DNA of 15,364 bases from Raineyella sp964528755 (GTDB taxonomy: Bacteria > Actinomycetota > Actinomycetes > Propionibacteriales > Propionibacteriaceae): assembly GCA_964528755.1 (NCBI GenBank), contig CAZGWN010000084.1, positions 1 through 15,364 on the forward strand. Reading direction: 5' to 3'. The notes below the pieces were generated by a model. That model searched no databases. It worked only from the letters and a program-made list of their open reading frames with translations, and was not told the DNA's origin. Shown in pieces: positions 13,010 through 15,364 of this stretch. The translations under genes were made by a program, and so were the position numbers. The stretch's first letter is position 1, and each line of letters opens with the position of its first letter.

Positions 13010-14314
13010 CTACGGGCTCGGGAGACGCCCACGACGATCGCCAGTTCCCCCGATCGCGGCCCGGCGTACGGTCGGCACCCCCAGGGCGCCGACCGCCGTG
13101 ACGACGACGGCCGCACCGCAAACGGCGAAGGCACCTGCCACCGAGAAGACGGCGGCGAGCCGGCCGAATCCCAAGTAGGCCACCGGCGTAAGGCCGAGCG
13201 AGGAGAGGTTCACGGCCGACATCACCCGACCGATGTGGTCATGCGGGACCCGGGTCTGGATCAACCCGATGAGGAGGGCCGCCGCGGGCCCCGTACACAC
13301 TCCTACGGCGACCAGCACAAGGGCCACCACGACTGCGCTCGTCGTAGCCGCGACCAGCCCGAGCGACGCGCCGGCCCCGATCACCCACACCAGGCCGGCG
13401 ACCGCCGGGCGGCGTACGGCTCCGATGACCGACGAGCCCAAGGCTCCCAGCACCGCGCCGGAGGAGAAAGCCGTCAGCATCCACCCGTACAACGTCGGGC
13501 TCCACCCGAACTCCTCGGCCAACAGCGCCAGACCAACGTTCAGCGGGCCCGCCATGCCCAGATTGAGCAGGGTGATCGCCACCAGGACCGCCAGCACGAC
13601 CGGTTCGCCCGCGATGTAGCGCAGGCCGCTCCCGACGGAGCTCAGCACGGACTCCTCGGTCGAGGATCCCTTGGTAGTTCCGCCTGGGGCCGGGCCGAGT
13701 CGCCACAACAGCAACCCGGCCGCCAGGAAGAGGACGCCATTCACCGCCCCCACCAGCGCCAATGGACCGCCGCGCATCCCGTGAATGGCGACCAGCAGGC
13801 CGCCCAAGGGCCCGGCCGCGACCAGTGCCACACGTTCGAGCGTCTGCACCATCCCCTGACCGGCGGGGACCTGACCGTCCTCCAGCAGCAGTGGCGGGAG
13901 CGCCGCCATGGCCGGCAGATACACCGCATCGGCAAGCCCGAACAGAAACGCGAGAGCGGCCAGCACCACGACCTCGACGCGACCGAGGTAAGCCAGCACC
14001 ACAACAGCAACCACCATCGCCAACAGGCGACCCCCCTGGCCCAGCAGCGCCATGCGGCGGGCTCCGCGTCGGTCCGCCCACGCGCCTCCCACTAGCAGCA
14101 GCACCGCTCGGGGTACCGAACCGGCGGCCATGACGAAGGAAGCCTGGTCGGGCGAGCCCGAACGCGCAGCGGCCCATGCCAAGCCCACGAACCACAGCTG
14201 ATCACCCAGCAGGGACGCCCCGAAGCTGCCCAGGTAGCGCCGGAACCCCCGATGGCGCAGCGGGGACCCGGCCTTCACCCGGTCGAGCTCAGTCAACAGC
14301 GTGGAGCGAATCAT
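13010..14314 (-). CDS. MFS transporter, drug exporter type
   Basis: A 434-residue integral membrane protein with about 10-12 hydrophobic spans. Motif A of the major facilitator superfamily is GGAWADRRGARRMAL (76-90), after the second span. A central loop at about 206-230 is hydrophilic, and a second-half motif RVPHDHIGRVMSAVNLSSLG (355-374) is typical of the MFS_3/enterobactin-exporter-like DHA family. It probably exports small hydrophobic compounds by proton antiport. ATG 14314 has AGGA 5 nt upstream. The start lies 26 nt inside the end of the ArsR-type gene, so the exporter is translationally coupled to and controlled with that regulator. Substrate unknown; the micropeptide-encoding unit on the other side of the operator is a speculative candidate. 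Confidence 0.9.
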   Translation of the reverse strand: MIRSTLLTELDRVKAGSPLRHRGFRRYLGSFGASLLGDQLWFVGLAWAAARSGSPDQASFVMAAGSVPRAVLLLVGGAWADRRGARRMALLGQGGRLLAMVVAVVVLAYLGRVEVVVLAALAFLFGLADAVYLPAMAALPPLLLEDGQVPAGQGMVQTLERVALVAAGPLGGLLVAIHGMRGGPLALVGAVNGVLFLAAGLLLWRLGPAPGGTTKGSSTEESVLSSVGSGLRYIAGEPVVLAVLVAITLLNLGMAGPLNVGLALLAEEFGWSPTLYGWMLTAFSSGAVLGALGSSVIGAVRRPAVAGLVWVIGAGASLGLVAATTSAVVVALVLVAVGVCTGPAAALLIGLIQTRVPHDHIGRVMSAVNLSSLGLTPVAYLGFGRLAAVFSVAGAFAVCGAAVVVTAVGALGVPTVRRAAIGGTGDRRGRLPSP

Positions 14315-14951
14315 GCGGGTCCTGCCCCCGGTGTTGCCCGGGTTGCTGGTCCACGCGCGGAAAGGCCTGCAGGAACAGGACGACGGCGGCGCGTTCCTCG
14401 GTTCCGTCGGGAGAATGGTCCGACGCTGATTCGCCGGCGCGGCCGCCTTTGCGAACCCACCGATCCAGCACATCCTGCAACTCTTGACCCAGTTCCTTCA
14501 GCTCGGACGGGGTCAGGTGCATCAGAACGTCAGTGCTCAGCGCGGCGTCCGACCACGCTCCGCCCGCGTGACGTAGGTCGCTTGCGAGCCACCCACGGAG
14601 CCGTTCCAGGCGCCGGTCGATCAGAGTCTGCTCGGCGACGTCGAGCACGTCCTGGGCCGCGCCATTGACCTCAAACTGCCTGCGCGACCAAGTGATACCG
14701 CCCGGCACGGCCCGCCACGTACTCGTTCGTCTGTCTCCCCCGGGCGATTCGACCGCCTCGACAAAGCCGTGCGATGCGAGCACGCGCAGGTGGTAGGTCA
14801 CTGACCCCGAAGCAACGCCGGCCTGGTCCGCCAGTGACATCGTCGTGGTGGGTCCGTTGGCGACCAGCAACTCATACAGCCCCAACCGCACGGGGTTCGC
14901 CAGCGCCTTCAGCGTGGCGAGGTCGGTGATCTCGGGCGTGCTACCACTCAT
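14289..14951 (-). CDS. ArsR-type (HTH_20) winged-helix regulator
   Basis: A 220-residue DNA-binding protein. Residues 8-86 form a winged helix-turn-helix of the ArsR/HTH_20 type: TDLATLKALANPVRLGLYEL, then MSLADQAGVASGSVTYHLRV, LASHGFVEAV and a wing at GGDRRTSTWRAV. No metal-binding Cys pair is seen, so it is not a classical metal sensor. Residues 95-170 are a helical region of the type found in actinobacterial regulators paired with MFS exporters (AEQTLIDRRLERLRGWLAS, SELKELGQELQDVLDRWVRK). The C-terminal tail overlaps the MFS gene by 26 nt. ATG 14951 is preferred over the longer frame to 15143: a TACGCT box lies 6 nt before it and a TTGCGG 17 bp further, giving a leaderless transcript. It likely represses its own promoter and the divergent one through the CGCAAG-N4-CTTGCG dyads. 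Confidence 0.88.
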   Translation of the reverse strand: MSGSTPEITDLATLKALANPVRLGLYELLVANGPTTTMSLADQAGVASGSVTYHLRVLASHGFVEAVESPGGDRRTSTWRAVPGGITWSRRQFEVNGAAQDVLDVAEQTLIDRRLERLRGWLASDLRHAGGAWSDAALSTDVLMHLTPSELKELGQELQDVLDRWVRKGGRAGESASDHSPDGTEERAAVVLFLQAFPRVDQQPGQHRGQDPHDSLHAVD

Positions 14952-14957
14952 GTTTGC

Positions 14958-14986
14958 AGCGTAGACCAAATCCAAACTTCCCGCAA
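14958..14986 (-). promoter_or_regulatory. Promoter of the arsR-MFS operon (leaderless)
   Basis: Minus strand: -35 TTGCGG (14986-14981), 17-bp spacer, -10 TACGCT (14963-14958), then 6 nt to the ATG at 14951. The predicted start of transcription falls at or next to the A of the ATG. The -35 box forms one edge of the operator. Confidence 0.7.
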
Positions 14987-15011
14987 GCGCCCTTGCGCAA
15001 GCCTCCTTGCG
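14982..15011. promoter_or_regulatory. Tandem operator: two CGCAAG-N4-CTTGCG dyads
   Basis: CGCAAG-CGCC-CTTGCG (14982-14997) and CGCAAG-CCTC-CTTGCG (14996-15011) are two identical-arm 16-bp dyads overlapping by 2 bp, 14 bp apart. Together they are also symmetric about 14996.5. Their outer edges, extended by one base, are the -35 boxes (TTGCGG) of both divergent promoters. This is where a dimeric repressor, most likely the adjacent ArsR-type protein, should bind and shut both units. Confidence 0.78.
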
Positions 15012-15035
15012 GACTTGGCGTGTGGTCGCTAGTAT
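15007..15035 (+). promoter_or_regulatory. Promoter of the micropeptide unit
   Basis: -35 TTGCGG (15007-15012), 17-bp spacer, -10 TAGTAT (15030-15035). Transcription should begin near 15042, giving a leader of about 39 nt before the 15081 ATG. The -35 is identical to that of the divergent arsR promoter. Confidence 0.7.
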
Positions 15036-15080
15036 CAACTCAGACAACTCGTTCGGAACCCCGAAGGGAAGGTGATCCTC

Positions 15081-15140
15081 ATGACCGTCGAAATCATCGA
15101 GATGGCCGAACCACGCAACGTCTGCGGAATCAAGGGCTAG
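15081..15140 (+). CDS. 19-residue ORF (micropeptide or leader peptide)
   Basis: Reads MTVEIIEMAEPRNVCGIKG and stops at TAG. AAGGTGA (15069-15075) lies 5 nt before the ATG, as strong a ribosome binding site as that of mtlA. A consensus-like promoter with 17-bp spacing lies upstream, and the same operator controls the divergent regulator/exporter genes. The peptide has an acidic N-terminal part and one Cys followed by GIKG at the end. It could be a RiPP-type precursor, a signalling peptide, or a leader whose translation controls the hairpin that follows. I do not recognise a family. After the TAG the same frame continues for 16 hydrophobic-rich codons to TGA (15189-15191), so a stop-interrupted longer membrane peptide is also possible. 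Too short for homology to decide. Confidence 0.5.
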   Translation: MTVEIIEMAEPRNVCGIKG

Positions 15141-15152
15141 CAAGCCTTACGT

Positions 15153-15203
15153 CCGCTGGTGACCTTGGTCCTGTCAATCCTGACCGGCTGAGGTCACCAG
15201 TGG
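15153..15203 (+). other. Long hairpin after the 19-residue ORF
   Basis: Outer arms 15153-15164 and 15192-15203 (CTGGTGACC against GGTCACCAG in the core) pair at 11 of 12 positions. An inner stem TTGGTC (15165-15170) with GACCGG (15182-15187) pairs with two wobble pairs. No T-tract follows. It begins 12 nt after the TAG, a position suited to an attenuator, terminator or mRNA-stabilising structure. Confidence 0.65.
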
Positions 15204-15236
15204 AACGCACTCGGATCGACCTGCGGGGAGCCAACA

Positions 15237-15344
15237 ATGCCGGACGACCAAAACGTAAGAAATCCCACACTCCGATTGGCGGCCGGGAGAGAGTCCTGGT
15301 GGGCAATCTGGCTCTTCACAATCCACGGTGTAGTTGGGGTCTGA
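15237..15344 (+). CDS. Short ORF of 35 residues, unknown
   Basis: ATG 15237 has GGGGAG 6 nt upstream. The product starts MPDDQNVRNPTLRLAAGRES and ends in a Trp-rich hydrophobic stretch WWAIWLFTIHGVVGV. It could be a small membrane peptide, the beginning of a membrane protein broken by a frameshift, or a leader peptide (three Trp codons within five). The window ends 20 nt after the stop, so downstream context is missing. No family is recognised. Confidence 0.35.
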   Translation: MPDDQNVRNPTLRLAAGRESWWAIWLFTIHGVVGV

Positions 15345-15364
15345 ATCCTCCGGTCTCGAGCAGG

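Noticed and set aside
12612..13178. Several overlapping short ORFs on both strands
   Set aside because: Apart from the sigma remnant frame (12751-12891), none has a ribosome binding site together with recognisable protein features.
14952..15143. N-terminal extension of the ArsR-type gene to a start at 15143
   Set aside because: It would run through the operator and both promoters and add 64 residues before the winged-helix domain; the 14951 ATG has a matching leaderless promoter.
1..15364. tRNA, rRNA or transposase genes
   Set aside because: I saw no tRNA cloverleaf, rRNA-like stretch or transposase motif on either strand by eye.

Overview
This is a GC-rich Actinomycetota (high-G+C Gram-positive) chromosomal window. 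A polyphosphate glucokinase, a tandem bacterial-PH-domain pair, a DUF1707 protein and several apparently leaderless genes fit this. Propionibacteriales is my best guess, but nothing in the window proves the family.

Left part (1-4983). The window opens inside argS (+). A 68-bp near-perfect palindrome separates it from a minus-strand cluster that reads, in transcription order: a PemK/MazF-like protein that seems to have lost its core (4754-4389), a DUF1707 protein (4348-3743), YdbS-like (3750-3217) and YdbT-like (3220-1691) PH-domain membrane proteins with overlapping ends, and ppgK (1652-792). Three of these genes have a TANNNT -10 box 6-7 nt before the ATG and no Shine-Dalgarno sequence, so leaderless transcription is likely.

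Middle part (4984-9372). This is a sugar-alcohol uptake locus. A DeoR-family regulator (-) diverges from an operon (+) encoding a one-chain mannitol-family PTS EIICBA and, 2 nt later, a zinc-dependent MDR dehydrogenase. The transporter would phosphorylate the polyol on entry and the dehydrogenase would oxidise the product. A GC-rich hairpin and a second member pair of the palindrome family (copies B and C) lie at the ends of these units.

Right-middle (9412-12580). A YdcF/SanA-type envelope protein (-) diverges from a secreted two-domain protein (+) that joins a CapA/PGA_cap domain to an M15 peptidase domain. A complex palindromic intergenic region follows, then a small ABM-fold monooxygenase-like gene (-).

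Right end (12581-15364). A decayed ECF sigma factor remnant lies beside an ArsR-type regulator/MFS exporter operon (-). Divergent from that operon is a strong-looking promoter driving a 19-codon ORF (with a good ribosome binding site) followed by a long hairpin and a second short ORF of 35 codons. Between the divergent promoters sit two tandem dyads CGCAAG-N4-CTTGCG whose outer edges form the -35 boxes of both promoters. This shared-operator arrangement of repressor, exporter and micropeptide is the best candidate for an undescribed small system here. The second most interesting item is the family of GTCGAC-centred palindromes with tandem repeats of their own arms beside them.
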